Positions 1 to 8,941 of a stretch of 54,124 nucleotides of DNA are shown piece after piece (the stretch's first letter is position 1; every line of letters begins with the position of its first letter). This DNA is from an uncultured Bacteroidota bacterium. Lineage in GTDB: Bacteria; Bacteroidota; Bacteroidia; Flavobacteriales; Flavobacteriaceae. The stretch covers positions 1-54,124 of the forward strand of contig CACNGE010000007.1 in NCBI GenBank assembly GCA_902619855.1. Reading direction: 5' to 3'. Made by a program: the position numbers and the translations under genes. The notes under the pieces were generated by a model. That model worked only from the letters and a program-made list of their open reading frames with translations, searched no databases and was not told where the DNA came from.

Positions 1-176
1 AAACTGTCTCTCTAACCTTGCAAAAATTTGATCAATTTTCATCTTTATCACCTGCTGAAAAGACAGTACACCTTGAACAACTTATAAGTAAACCCATTAC
101 TTTTTTTAAAATCAAAAAAATTAATCAAATTGAAAATAGTGCGGAACTAACAATTTTTACACAGCCGTCACAATAA
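1..176 (+). CDS. C-terminal fragment of an unknown protein (5' end outside window)
   Basis: An open frame runs in from the left edge (codons begin at base 3) and stops at TAA 174-176, giving the last 57 residues of a protein whose start lies outside the window. The tail is rich in Lys, Thr, Ile and Phe and ends in ...FTQPSQ. I recognise no domain. It is read in the same direction as the DUF2490 gene that begins 19 bases later, so the two may be co-transcribed. A real gene is likely because the frame stays open in AT-rich DNA and joins closely to the next start. Confidence 0.55.
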   Translation, partial: TVSLTLQKFDQFSSLSPAEKTVHLEQLISKPITFFKIKKINQIENSAELTIFTQPSQ

Positions 177-195
177 GTCCTTAAGTGCAAGTTTC

Positions 196-909
196 ATGAA
201 AATTGGATTTTTTCTATTGTTATTTAATCTAATATCTATTCATGTTTTATCAGCTCAAGATGAATTGGCTACAATTGACAATCAAAGCTTTCAGAGCTGG
301 AATGCTATACAAATCCAGTATAATCAAACAGAAAGACTCAATTTAGACCTCGAAGCTGAATTTAGATTCAAAACAGTAGGAGAAACTTACAATATGTCTT
401 TCTTTGAAGTACAAGCCCAATACAACCTAAAACCCTTTTTAGATGTCGGAGCTGGCTATCGTAATTCCGATCGACTGGATGATGTCGGTAAAAAACAAGG
501 ACATGAAAAGTATGATCGCTTTTTTGGTTTTACTCAATTAAAAACCCAACTTAACCGTTTTGATTTAATCTTTCGGGTACTACATCAAATTAAAACACAA
601 CGGCTTGTAACCATAGATCCAAAGAACAATAGACGCTGGCGATACAAACTTTCCACCCGATATAACATTCCAAATTGGGGAATGGATCCTCGATTAAGCA
701 TCGAATTTTTTATGTTAGACGAAATCTATAGTGCCGAGGCTTATGATAAGTTTCGCTTGTCTTTTGGTTCAAAAAAGGAATTTTCAAAAGCAAGTGCATT
801 TTCCTTTAAATATATGTTTGAAAAAGAGGTTGGAATCACGCAGCCCGCTTCCTATCACATCTTGAGCATACGTTACGAATATACTTTTAAATCAAAAGGC
901 GTACAATAG
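196..909 (+). CDS. DUF2490 family outer-membrane beta-barrel protein
   Basis: The 237-residue product has an N-terminal signal peptide (about residues 1-20, ending ...LSAQ). After it come alternating hydrophobic and polar strands typical of a small outer-membrane barrel: WNAIQIQYNQTERLNLDLEAE near the start, a GAGYR strand in the middle, and a final aromatic-ended strand. The pattern (a sharp W-N start, a 'dLeaE.Rfk' strand, then 'Q.k.rfdl..R..hqik') matches the DUF2490 family common in Bacteroidota. Its function is unknown; the location is inferred to be the outer membrane. The gene follows the truncated upstream gene by 19 bases. The ATG at 196 is the natural start because it opens directly into the signal peptide. 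Confidence 0.7.
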   Translation: MKIGFFLLLFNLISIHVLSAQDELATIDNQSFQSWNAIQIQYNQTERLNLDLEAEFRFKTVGETYNMSFFEVQAQYNLKPFLDVGAGYRNSDRLDDVGKKQGHEKYDRFFGFTQLKTQLNRFDLIFRVLHQIKTQRLVTIDPKNNRRWRYKLSTRYNIPNWGMDPRLSIEFFMLDEIYSAEAYDKFRLSFGSKKEFSKASAFSFKYMFEKEVGITQPASYHILSIRYEYTFKSKGVQ

Positions 910-991
910 CAATGTTTTTTACTACTTATATTCAACCAGACAGTTAAAAGCTTTTATTGACTAAACTAAACTTAGCCTTTTCCATCTAGAT

Positions 992-3136
992 TTACAGATC
1001 AAACCGATCGGCATTCATCACCTTGTTCCAAGCAGCGATAAAATCAGCAACAAACTTATCGTTGTTGTCATTTTGCGCATAGACCTCAGCGATGGCTCTA
1101 AACTCTGAATTTGAACCAAACAACAAGTCAATTCTCGATGCAGAAGAGACACTTTTACCTGAGCTTCGATCAATACCTGTATAGCTGTTAAATCCATTTT
1201 CTTCCCACTTTATGTCCATCGAAAGCAGTTGCTTAAACCACTGATTGCTCAGTTTACCATCTCCCCATAGACCAGCACCTGATTGGGAAACACCCATGGC
1301 ACGCATACCACCAACAAGAACTGTCAACTCGACTGGTGTTAGACCAAGGAGTTGAGCTTTGTCGAGTAATAACTCTTCTGGAGAAACGCTAAACTCTTTT
1401 TCGATATAGTTTCTAAAACCACAAGCATTTGGTTTGAGCAATTCGAAAGAAGAAACATCTGTATTGTCCTGTGTTGCATCACCACGACCTGTGTTTACTT
1501 CAACTTTTGCATTAGAACAATTTTCAATTCCTACTGCACCACCAATCACTATAATATCAGCAATGCTGGCACCTGTTTTAGCAGCAATTTTTTCATAAGC
1601 GTCAAGTACCTCTGACAGTTGCTTGGGTTGGTTGACTGCCCAATCTTTTTGGGGTGCCAATCGAATACGAGCACCATTGGCGCCACCTCTGTTGTCAGAC
1701 CCTCTAAAAGTCGAAGCAGAAGCCCAAGCAGTCTCGATCAATTTGGCATTGGCGATCCCAGTTGCGGTAATGGCGGCTCTCACTTCATTTTCTTCTCCAG
1801 ATGATAGGAATTTTCCTGTCGGAACGGGATCTTGCCAGATATACTCTACGTCTTTAAAGTCTCCTGCCACATAGTTGGACTTAGGTCCCATATCACGATG
1901 GAGTAACTTAAACCAGGCCTTGGCAAAGGCTTCACCAAAAGCATCTGGATGGGTAAGGAATTTTTGACAGATTTCTCTGTAAATCGGATCAACTTTCATT
2001 GAAATATCAGCAGTTGTCATCATTGGCAATACCTTTTCTCCACTGCCATCCACTTGAGGTACCATATCAGCTTCTTCGCAATCAACAGGGTGCCACTGCC
2101 AAGCTCCTCCTGATCCTTTTTGGCATTCCCATTCGTATTTGAACAAGAGAGTTAAATAACCCATGTCCCACTGAATGGGATTGGTTGTCCAAGGCCCTTC
2201 AATACCACTGGTAATGGCATGTACTCCTTTGCCTGACTTATAGCTGTTTTCCCATCCAAAGCCTTGACTTTCGATTGGTGCTCCTTCGGGTTCTGTACCC
2301 ACAAACTTGTCTGCGTCGGCAGCACCATGTGCTTTTCCGAAGGTATGTCCACCAGCTGTTAGGGCGACAGTTTCTTCGTCGTTCATTGCCATTCGCTTAA
2401 AGGTTTCTCGCACATCTTGTGCAGAAAGGGCTGGATCAGGATTGGCGTTTGGGCCTTGTGGGTTGACATATATCAGCCCCATTTGTACTGCCGCCAAAGG
2501 GTTTTCGAGATCTTGTCTGGTGTCGCCATAGCGATTGTCACCAAGCCACTCGTCTTCTGCGCCCCAATAGATATCTTTTTCTGGATGCCATATGTCTTCT
2601 CGACCAAGTGCCGAACCATGATTTGGACCACCCATGTCCTCTATGGCTACATTTCCAGCAACGACAAATAAATCTGCCCAGCTGAGAGAATTACCATACT
2701 TTTCTTTTACAGGCCACAACAGTCGTCTGGCTTTGTCCAAATTCCCATTGTCTGGCCAAGAGTTGAGTGGTGCAAAGCGTTGTGCACCAGTTGCAGCACC
2801 ACCACGTCCATCGCCAGTTCGGTAGGTACCAGCAACGTGCCATGTCATGCGGATAAAAAATGGACCATAATGACCATAGTCAGCTGGCCACCAGTCTTTA
2901 CTGTCGATCAGAATTTTTTTGATATCGTTTTTAACTGCCTCAAGATCCAGTGACTTTACAAGCTCTTTATAATTCAAATCCGATAGGGGATTGCTTTTGG
3001 TGTCGTGTTGACGAAGGATGTCAACATTGAGACTGTTTGGCCACCAATCTTTGTTTTGGGTGCCTAAATTGGGCTGTGTTGTAGCGCCATGAAAAGGGCA
3101 TTTTGAAGCGCCATTTGAATTTTTCATATGTTCCAT
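992..3136 (-). CDS. katG: Catalase-peroxidase KatG
   Basis: This is a bifunctional haem enzyme that removes hydrogen peroxide by catalase and peroxidase reactions. From the ATG at 3136 it is 714 residues, the normal two-domain length. The N-terminal half holds the distal haem site in RMTWH (Arg96, Trp99, His100). Tyr223 (GLIYVNPQG) and Met249 (KRMAMND) are spaced to form the Met-Tyr-Trp crosslink with Trp99, and His264 (GGHTFGK) is the proximal haem ligand. The C-terminal half is the usual non-haem duplicate. The opening CPFHG motif is typical. A longer frame starts at a TTG (3169), but the ATG at 3136, or one at 3127, fits the family better. There is no signal peptide, so it acts in the cytoplasm. 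Confidence 0.96.
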   Translation of the reverse strand: MEHMKNSNGASKCPFHGATTQPNLGTQNKDWWPNSLNVDILRQHDTKSNPLSDLNYKELVKSLDLEAVKNDIKKILIDSKDWWPADYGHYGPFFIRMTWHVAGTYRTGDGRGGAATGAQRFAPLNSWPDNGNLDKARRLLWPVKEKYGNSLSWADLFVVAGNVAIEDMGGPNHGSALGREDIWHPEKDIYWGAEDEWLGDNRYGDTRQDLENPLAAVQMGLIYVNPQGPNANPDPALSAQDVRETFKRMAMNDEETVALTAGGHTFGKAHGAADADKFVGTEPEGAPIESQGFGWENSYKSGKGVHAITSGIEGPWTTNPIQWDMGYLTLLFKYEWECQKGSGGAWQWHPVDCEEADMVPQVDGSGEKVLPMMTTADISMKVDPIYREICQKFLTHPDAFGEAFAKAWFKLLHRDMGPKSNYVAGDFKDVEYIWQDPVPTGKFLSSGEENEVRAAITATGIANAKLIETAWASASTFRGSDNRGGANGARIRLAPQKDWAVNQPKQLSEVLDAYEKIAAKTGASIADIIVIGGAVGIENCSNAKVEVNTGRGDATQDNTDVSSFELLKPNACGFRNYIEKEFSVSPEELLLDKAQLLGLTPVELTVLVGGMRAMGVSQSGAGLWGDGKLSNQWFKQLLSMDIKWEENGFNSYTGIDRSSGKSVSSASRIDLLFGSNSEFRAIAEVYAQNDNNDKFVADFIAAWNKVMNADRFDL

Positions 3137-3292
3137 CTGAGTGGTTTTATTTTTGTTCGAAAAATACAAAATAAATATCCAAAAAACTATCGTTTAATGC
3201 TTATTTATAATGACCGATTTCGTGTTGTAAATTGACTGTATTGAATTGCTAAAAAAGAATTAAAATCACACCACTATTCAATTGGTCGAATA

Positions 3293-4693
3293 CTAGTTTG
3301 AGCAAGACATCTCTTGCAAAGCAATAGAAGTTTCTTTAATCGCTTTCATTCCTCCAATAACGTTGACACCTCCATGGATGCCACGATTTTTGAGAATTGA
3401 AAGCGCAATCATACTTCGATAACCACCTGCACAATGCAAGTAAAAAGCTTTTTCAAAGGCATGGTGATTGAGACTCTCATTGATTTTGTCTAGTGGTATA
3501 AGTGTTGCATTGGGGATATGCACCGAATCGTATTCATTCTCTTTTCGCACATCAAATAAAGCAGCACCATTTTCGATTTTAGTTTGCAATTGGGCAGCAC
3601 TGATGTTTTCAATTTGTTCAATGTCTTTTCCAGCGGCTGTCCAGGCAGTGATTCCACCTTCCAAGAAGCCAAGAGTGTTGTCAAACCCAACCCTTGACAG
3701 TCGAGTTATGGTTTCTTCTTCACGCCCCTTTGGGGTTACCAAAATAATGGGATGTTGGGTGTTACCAATAAGTGTACCCACCCAAGGAGCAAACCCTCCA
3801 TCGATTCCAATAAAAATAGAATTCGGAATATGGCCTTTGGAAAAGTCATCAGCACTTCGTACATCCAAAATCACTGCTCCTGACTGATTGGCAATGTCTT
3901 CAAATTTGGACGGGCTAAGGGGTATTTTTCCTTTTTCCAAGACCTGATCAATATCCTCGTAACCACTTTTATTTAGTCTTACATTTTCTGGAAAATATTG
4001 TGGTGGTGGAAGTAAACCGTCGTTCACTTCATTTACAAACTCCTCTTTGGTCATGTCTTCACGTAAGGCATAGTTGACCTTTTTCTGGTTGCCGAGGGTA
4101 TCAACAGTTTCTTTCATCATTTTTTTACCACAAGCCGAGCCGGCACCGTGGGCAGGATAAACAGTGATATCGTCTGCCAATGGCATGATTTTGTTTCGGA
4201 GACTGTAATAAAGCGTTTCGGCCAATTGCTCCTGTGTCATTGCACCCTTTTTTTGTGCTAGATCAGGACGTCCAACATCACCCAAAAAGAGTGTATCTCC
4301 ACTAAAAATAGCATGATCTTTTCCCTTCGCATCTCTAAGCAAGTAGGTGGTGCTTTCCATGGTATGTCCAGGAGTGTGTAGCGCAGTAATCGTTACATCA
4401 CCAATCTGAAAGCTTTGTCCATCTTTTGCGTTAATCACATCAAAATCTGGATCAGCAAGAGGTCCAAAAACAATTGGCGCTTTTGTTTTTTTGGAAAGGG
4501 TCAGATGGCCACTGACAAAGTCAGCGTGAAAATGCGTTTCAAAAATATACTTGATGGTTGCATTGTTTTTCTCAGCTCTCCGGAGATAGGGCTCAACCTC
4601 ACGCAAAGGATCAATCACAGCAGCCTCTCCATTGCTTTCAATATAATAAGCGCCCTGTGCTAAACATCCTGTGTAGATTTGTTCTACAATCAT
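3293..4693 (-). CDS. Persulfide dioxygenase-like metallo-beta-lactamase with two rhodanese domains
   Basis: The 466-residue protein opens with an ETHE1/BLH-type metallo-beta-lactamase domain (about 1-240). It carries the metal motif HFHADFVSGH at 54-63 and later HTPGHTMES and SGDTLFLGDVGRPDL. Two rhodanese domains follow (about 255-360 and 365-460). The first has VTPKGREE where the catalytic Cys loop should be and is probably inactive. The second keeps Cys421 in HCAGGYRS. Proteins of this layout oxidise glutathione- or sulfane-bound persulfide to sulfite and pass sulfane sulfur to acceptors. No signal peptide is seen, so it is cytosolic. It lies 156 bases upstream of katG in the same direction, which suggests a thiol and oxidative-stress setting. 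A TAAATTTG box lies just upstream. Confidence 0.85.
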   Translation of the reverse strand: MIVEQIYTGCLAQGAYYIESNGEAAVIDPLREVEPYLRRAEKNNATIKYIFETHFHADFVSGHLTLSKKTKAPIVFGPLADPDFDVINAKDGQSFQIGDVTITALHTPGHTMESTTYLLRDAKGKDHAIFSGDTLFLGDVGRPDLAQKKGAMTQEQLAETLYYSLRNKIMPLADDITVYPAHGAGSACGKKMMKETVDTLGNQKKVNYALREDMTKEEFVNEVNDGLLPPPQYFPENVRLNKSGYEDIDQVLEKGKIPLSPSKFEDIANQSGAVILDVRSADDFSKGHIPNSIFIGIDGGFAPWVGTLIGNTQHPIILVTPKGREEETITRLSRVGFDNTLGFLEGGITAWTAAGKDIEQIENISAAQLQTKIENGAALFDVRKENEYDSVHIPNATLIPLDKINESLNHHAFEKAFYLHCAGGYRSMIALSILKNRGIHGGVNVIGGMKAIKETSIALQEMSCSN

Positions 4694-4707
4694 GCTTTAA
4701 TTTTTGG

Positions 4708-4715
4708 CAAATTTA
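4708..4715 (-). promoter_or_regulatory. Possible -7 box for the persulfide dioxygenase gene
   Basis: On the minus strand the bases read TAAATTTG, matching the Bacteroidota -7 consensus TAnnTTTG, and sit 14 bases from the ATG at 4693. I did not find a TTG at the usual -33 distance, so support is partial. Transcription from here would give a very short leader. Confidence 0.3.
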
Positions 4716-4752
4716 ATATATAATTTTCAACCCTGAATTGAATGGGATGGAC

Positions 4753-6825
4753 TCAGTTGGGATGATAAATTTTCTTTGCATCTTTCATTACTTTTTCACG
4801 ATCAAAATGCATTGGCTTGGTTTCAAATCGTCGATACATTTCCATCTGGTCGCTGTAGTGTGGTGAGTCAGGACGATTGCTGCTACCATAGGAGATGACA
4901 GACGCTACCCTTGTCTTGTTTTGACCAAAACGAATGAGTGCAATATAAGACTCACCATGATTGATTTTGATGGTTCCGTTTTTGTGAGCAGAGCCCCTCA
5001 TCGCAGTGACTACATCAGGGAGTCCAAATATGGGAAGTTCTTTATCGCCCCGTACGAGTTTTTGAAAATCTCCCAAGCGGATGCTGGTCCTTTTAAAGTG
5101 TTTCAACAGGTGTTTTTTGGCATCTTTAAGGCATGTGTAGATCAATAATTTATTAAATACTTTTGATGGACCTAATTTAGAATAGTATTTGCTAAGCGTG
5201 TAATAGAGTACTGCAAAAGCACCTGCACCAAAAGAATCAGCACTTGCTACGCGATCCCAGTTTTGGATATCCATTAACAAATCTGCAACATCGGGATAGT
5301 CATCTGGGTTCATCTCAATAATAGCGTTGAAGTCAACATAATTATAGTTTAATGGTGTTGGCAAGCTGTGGTCATATTTGATTCGCTTAAAATCTTCATA
5401 GGTTAATGTATCTTTTTCCGAAAGCAAATCGAACAATCGTGTGCTGCGGTTGTTGTTGTAGGTTTCAAAATTCATGGCTTTTGCAAACGCATCTGGATTT
5501 GGATTTTCATCAGGTGCAGTTGAGAAAAATGGACTGTGATTGGCGTTATACACATAGCCCGATTTTGGGGCTATGACTTGTGGCAGTTCTTGGGTGGTAT
5601 AATAGCTGTTCCACAGCGTTTTTTTGGTGTTCCCAGGAACGACTTTTCGCCAATCATAACTCGAATCTCGTTTTGGGATTTTACCATTTGAAATATAAAA
5701 AATGGTATCATTTCGGTCGGCATAGCCAATGTTGTATCCTGGAAGGGCATTCCACTCTAGATAAGAATAAAACTCGGAAAATGAGCGTGCTTTATTCATG
5801 CGCCACCACTGTTCGAGCGCATTGATATTGGTTGTGCTGGGTGTTCTTACAGCAAACACGCCGGTCTTATTTCTGAGTGTTGGACCATAGATACTCTCGT
5901 AAAAAACCTTAGATACAGCAATGCGCAAACCCAAAAATCGAACATACATTTTTGCTTTTTTCTTCACGAGTTGGTGTGTCTCTCCATCAACGATATATGT
6001 GGTTCTGTTTTTCATTTCCAATTGAAATACATCTGCCTTATCAGGGTAGTTAACAGTATGTGTCCAACCTAGATACTCGTTGGCTCCTGTCAATATACAT
6101 GGTGCTCCTGGAAAAGTTGCACCGATGATATTGGTCCCTTCTTCACTGAACAGATGGGCTTCATACCAAGATGTAGGCCCTTCAAGAGGCTGATGGGTAT
6201 TGATCGCCAAAAAACTTTCGTTTGTGCCTGTTTTATGCGAGCTTAAAGCGATAAGATTGGAACCCCGAACATCTTCCTCAATGGTTTTTTTGTAGGGTGC
6301 CACTCTATTGCTTACAATCGCCTCTACAAATCGATCTCCTTGATTGGACAAAAAGAGTTGCAGCTGTGAATAAATCAATAGTTTTTTTGGGGTGATGGGA
6401 AACAAAGATGATAAAAGAACCTCATCAGGGTTGTGTTTTGCAAAACTGTTTAGCCCCTCTGCATATCCTAGTAAAACAGCTATAAATTCATCACTTAGGG
6501 TATGGTATAAACGGTCGACAGTCTCCTCACTTTGGATAAACTGGGCAATAAAATCAGCACCAATGCCTTGCTTACCTCTCCATTGACTCAGCATTCCATT
6601 TCCAGCCAAATAGGCTTTTTGTATCGTGACAAAATTGTCTTCAGCGTGTGCCCAAGCCAGTCCATAAGCAGTATCGGCATCGGTTTTTCCATAGATGTGT
6701 GGAACGCCATAGCTGTCGCGAATGATCTCAACATCTTTAGGATTGATCTGCGCCTGCAAAACCCCAAAAAAAAGAAAAAGGAGTAAGACATGCCGATTGA
6801 TAAGCGTTTTATGATTCATTTTCAT
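4753..6825 (-). CDS. Penicillin acylase family (Ntn-hydrolase) secreted amidase
   Basis: The 690-residue product has a signal peptide (about 1-26, ending ...LQAQ) and then the penicillin acylase fold. The early block IIRDSYGVPHIYG (35-47) and AYGLAWAHAEDNF (53-65) are family hallmarks. The self-processing junction is at GSN (188-190), which makes Ser189 the predicted N-terminal nucleophile of the beta chain after autocleavage. Family members hydrolyse amide bonds in acyl-homoserine lactones, beta-lactams or other N-acyl compounds; the substrate here cannot be told from sequence. The mature enzyme should be periplasmic. It is divergent from the Rieske-like gene, with 99 bases between the starts. 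A second ATG two codons in is an equally possible start. Confidence 0.85.
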   Translation of the reverse strand: MKMNHKTLINRHVLLLFLFFGVLQAQINPKDVEIIRDSYGVPHIYGKTDADTAYGLAWAHAEDNFVTIQKAYLAGNGMLSQWRGKQGIGADFIAQFIQSEETVDRLYHTLSDEFIAVLLGYAEGLNSFAKHNPDEVLLSSLFPITPKKLLIYSQLQLFLSNQGDRFVEAIVSNRVAPYKKTIEEDVRGSNLIALSSHKTGTNESFLAINTHQPLEGPTSWYEAHLFSEEGTNIIGATFPGAPCILTGANEYLGWTHTVNYPDKADVFQLEMKNRTTYIVDGETHQLVKKKAKMYVRFLGLRIAVSKVFYESIYGPTLRNKTGVFAVRTPSTTNINALEQWWRMNKARSFSEFYSYLEWNALPGYNIGYADRNDTIFYISNGKIPKRDSSYDWRKVVPGNTKKTLWNSYYTTQELPQVIAPKSGYVYNANHSPFFSTAPDENPNPDAFAKAMNFETYNNNRSTRLFDLLSEKDTLTYEDFKRIKYDHSLPTPLNYNYVDFNAIIEMNPDDYPDVADLLMDIQNWDRVASADSFGAGAFAVLYYTLSKYYSKLGPSKVFNKLLIYTCLKDAKKHLLKHFKRTSIRLGDFQKLVRGDKELPIFGLPDVVTAMRGSAHKNGTIKINHGESYIALIRFGQNKTRVASVISYGSSNRPDSPHYSDQMEMYRRFETKPMHFDREKVMKDAKKIYHPN

Positions 6826-6924
6826 TGGTACAAGATATTCAAATTTTTAAGGGATATTCAACCATCGTTTTTAATGTAAAAATATTAAACCATATAATTT
6901 TATATATATTTAAAAAAAAAATCT

Positions 6925-7401
6925 ATGAAAGATCGAAGAGCATTTTTAAAAGAAGTGTGTCCAACAATGGCGTTTGCTTTTTTTGGTGTGAGTTTTTTGG
7001 AGGCTTGCTCTGCCGACAGTTTGGAAGAGGACACAGGCTATGGGAACACAACACCAACAGACAATAATGGGAGTTCTGATAATGGCTATACCAAAAACGA
7101 TTCTACCTATACCATTGATTTAACGCATCCCAATTTTTCTCAGTTAGCGGAAGTCGGAGGTTGGATGAATGGATCTGGCATTGGTATTCAAGCATTGTTT
7201 CTACGTACTTCCAGCACTGACATACAGGCTTATTCAAACAGGTGTCCTGCTCATGGACAAAGAAATCGGTGGGATCTGCTGAACAACAGCACATTTAAAT
7301 GCAATCATAAAGGGAACACTTACAGTACAGATTGTGGAAATACTCAATTGGATTGCTTTACCACTTCCCTCAATGGAGATGAGCTAACATTGACAATGTA
7401 A
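6925..7401 (+). CDS. Tat-exported Rieske-like lipoprotein with atypical ligand spacing
   Basis: The 158-residue protein starts with a twin-arginine signal (RRAFLK at 4-9) followed by a lipobox LEAC with Cys28, so it should fold in the cytoplasm, cross by Tat and be lipid-anchored. A Ser/Asn/Gly-rich linker (about 29-60) leads to a C-terminal domain with two loops holding Cys107, His110 (CPAHG) and Cys126, His128 (CNHKG). All four Rieske [2Fe-2S] ligand types are present, but the spacing is CxxH then CxH, whereas textbook Rieske proteins have CxH then CxxH. Tat export fits a protein that binds its cofactor before export. The redox partner is unknown. It lies 72 bases upstream of crtI. Confidence 0.7.
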   Translation: MKDRRAFLKEVCPTMAFAFFGVSFLEACSADSLEEDTGYGNTTPTDNNGSSDNGYTKNDSTYTIDLTHPNFSQLAEVGGWMNGSGIGIQALFLRTSSTDIQAYSNRCPAHGQRNRWDLLNNSTFKCNHKGNTYSTDCGNTQLDCFTTSLNGDELTLTM

Positions 7402-7414
7402 ACGAAATTAGATT

Positions 7415-7437
7415 CTACAATATATGATGTATTGTAG
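7415..7437. repeat. Perfect 8-bp dyad upstream of crtI
   Basis: CTACAATA (7415-7422) and its reverse complement TATTGTAG (7430-7437) are separated by 7 bases. The dyad lies just upstream of the predicted crtI -7 box and is not followed by a T-run. An operator for a dimeric regulator is therefore a better reading than a terminator. The regulator is not identifiable from this window. Confidence 0.4.
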
Positions 7438-7459
7438 CTGAGAGTTGTCGTATATACAC

Positions 7460-7467
7460 TACTTTTG
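7460..7467 (+). promoter_or_regulatory. Predicted -7 promoter box of crtI
   Basis: TACTTTTG matches the flavobacterial -7 consensus TAnnTTTG exactly. It ends only 6 bases before the crtI ATG at 7474, so transcripts would be leaderless or nearly so. The nearest upstream TTG elements lie 12 and 25 bases away, outside the usual 17-23 spacing. Confidence 0.4.
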
Positions 7468-7473
7468 TAGTAC

Positions 7474-8928
7474 ATGAAAAAGGTCAATATCATCGGTTCT
7501 GGGTTTTCCTCTCTATCTTCTGCTTGTCATTTGGCAAAAAGAGGATTTCATGTAGAGGTTTTTGAAAAAAATAGCACCCTTGGTGGTCGAGCGCGTCAGT
7601 TCAAACAAGATGGGTTTACCTTCGATATGGGCCCTTCATGGTACTGGATGCCAGACGTATTTGAACGTTTTTTTGATGGCTTTGGCAAAAAAGTATCTGA
7701 TTATTATAAACTCGAACGCCTCGATCCTGGCTATCAAGTTGTGTTTGGAAAAGACGATGTTTTTCCTGTTTATGGCAGCATCGAAAAAATAGCAGATTGC
7801 TTTGAAATGGAAGAGAAGGGGAGTGGTCAAAAATTGATTTCTTTCCTCAACCAAGCCAAACGAAATTACGATGTAGCCATTGACGATTTGGTGTACAAGC
7901 CGGGGGTCTCTCCGCTAGAATTGGTAACACCAATAACAGTCAAAAATGTTGGGTTATTTCTCACCAACGTACGCAAACAAGTGGAGAGAGATTTTAAAAG
8001 CCAAAAGTTGCGCTCACTCCTCCAATTTCCTGTCCTTTTTCTTGGTGCAAAACCAGAACAAACCCCTGCGTTTTACAACTTTATGAACTATGCCGATTTT
8101 GGACTGGGGACTTGGCATCCAAAGGGTGGGATGATTCAGATTGTAAATGCCATGGTATCATTGGCAAAAGAACTCGGTGTTCGATTTCATACAGATGCGC
8201 CAGTGAGTGAGATTGTTACAAAAAACAAGACAGCATATGGTATTCGTACTGGTGATACGATTCACGGGTCAGACATCATCGTCAGTGGTGCCGACTATCA
8301 CCACACAGAAAGATTGTTGCAAGCATCCCTACGAGGGTATAGCGAGTCGTATTGGAAGAAAAAGGTCTTTGCACCTTCATCGCTTTTGTTTTATATGGGG
8401 ATTGATAAAAAATTAAAAGATTTGGCACATCACAACCTCTTTTTTGATGTAGATTTTGACCAACACGCATCGAGTATTTACGACACACCCGAATGGCCTA
8501 AAGAACCCTTGTTTTATGTCAATTTACCATCCATTTCTGACGAAACCATGGCACCTCAAGGCAAAGAAGCTTGCTTTATTTTGATCCCAATCGCACCTGG
8601 ATTGGAAGACACACAGGAGCTGCGAGACAAGTACTACAACATCGTACTTTCACGAATGGAGGAACTCACTAACCAATCCATTCGGGAGCATGTGCTGTTC
8701 AACAAAACCTTCTGTGTACTCGATTTTGTAAGCGATTACAACTCCTACAAAGGCAATGCTTATGGCATGGCAAACACCTTGACCCAAACTGCATTTTTAC
8801 GCCCAAAACTCAAAAGTAAAAAAGTAAAAAACTTGTATTTCACAGGGCAGCTGACTGTCCCTGGCCCTGGTGTTCCGCCTGCGTTAATTTCAGGGAATAT
8901 TGTAGCAGACATGATTGCCCCGATTTAA
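7474..8928 (+). CDS. crtI: Phytoene desaturase (CrtI type)
   Basis: The 484-residue flavoenzyme is predicted to convert phytoene stepwise to lycopene or a related polyene. The N-terminal dinucleotide-binding loop GSGFSSLSSACHLAK with GFHVEVFEKN and GGRARQF (residues 6-41) binds FAD. The C-terminal block LYFTGQLTVPGPGVPPA is the CrtI-family signature. Length is normal for bacterial CrtI. It is a paralogue of the CrtD-like protein at 11.7 kb. The first step for this pathway, phytoene synthase (crtB), often follows crtI directly in flavobacteria but is absent here. The ATG at 7474 opens directly into the FAD motif and is secure. Confidence 0.85.
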   Translation: MKKVNIIGSGFSSLSSACHLAKRGFHVEVFEKNSTLGGRARQFKQDGFTFDMGPSWYWMPDVFERFFDGFGKKVSDYYKLERLDPGYQVVFGKDDVFPVYGSIEKIADCFEMEEKGSGQKLISFLNQAKRNYDVAIDDLVYKPGVSPLELVTPITVKNVGLFLTNVRKQVERDFKSQKLRSLLQFPVLFLGAKPEQTPAFYNFMNYADFGLGTWHPKGGMIQIVNAMVSLAKELGVRFHTDAPVSEIVTKNKTAYGIRTGDTIHGSDIIVSGADYHHTERLLQASLRGYSESYWKKKVFAPSSLLFYMGIDKKLKDLAHHNLFFDVDFDQHASSIYDTPEWPKEPLFYVNLPSISDETMAPQGKEACFILIPIAPGLEDTQELRDKYYNIVLSRMEELTNQSIREHVLFNKTFCVLDFVSDYNSYKGNAYGMANTLTQTAFLRPKLKSKKVKNLYFTGQLTVPGPGVPPALISGNIVADMIAPI

Positions 8929-8941
8929 TTGTTTAAATTTT

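Noticed and set aside
4753-6825. Penicillin acylase-like gene as a beta-lactam resistance gene
   Set aside because: The family has many substrates, including acyl-homoserine lactones, and nothing in the sequence or neighbours points to antibiotics.
6825-7067. 80-codon plus-strand frame overlapping the Rieske-like gene
   Set aside because: It shares DNA with the well-supported Rieske-like gene in another frame and its product shows no domain.
7415-7437. Dyad as the terminator of the Rieske-like gene
   Set aside because: No T-run follows the hairpin and it sits directly before a promoter box.
8915-8941. Upstream start of the pirin gene inside crtI
   Set aside because: The added residues match nothing in pirins, while the ATG at 8942 starts exactly at the family N-terminus.
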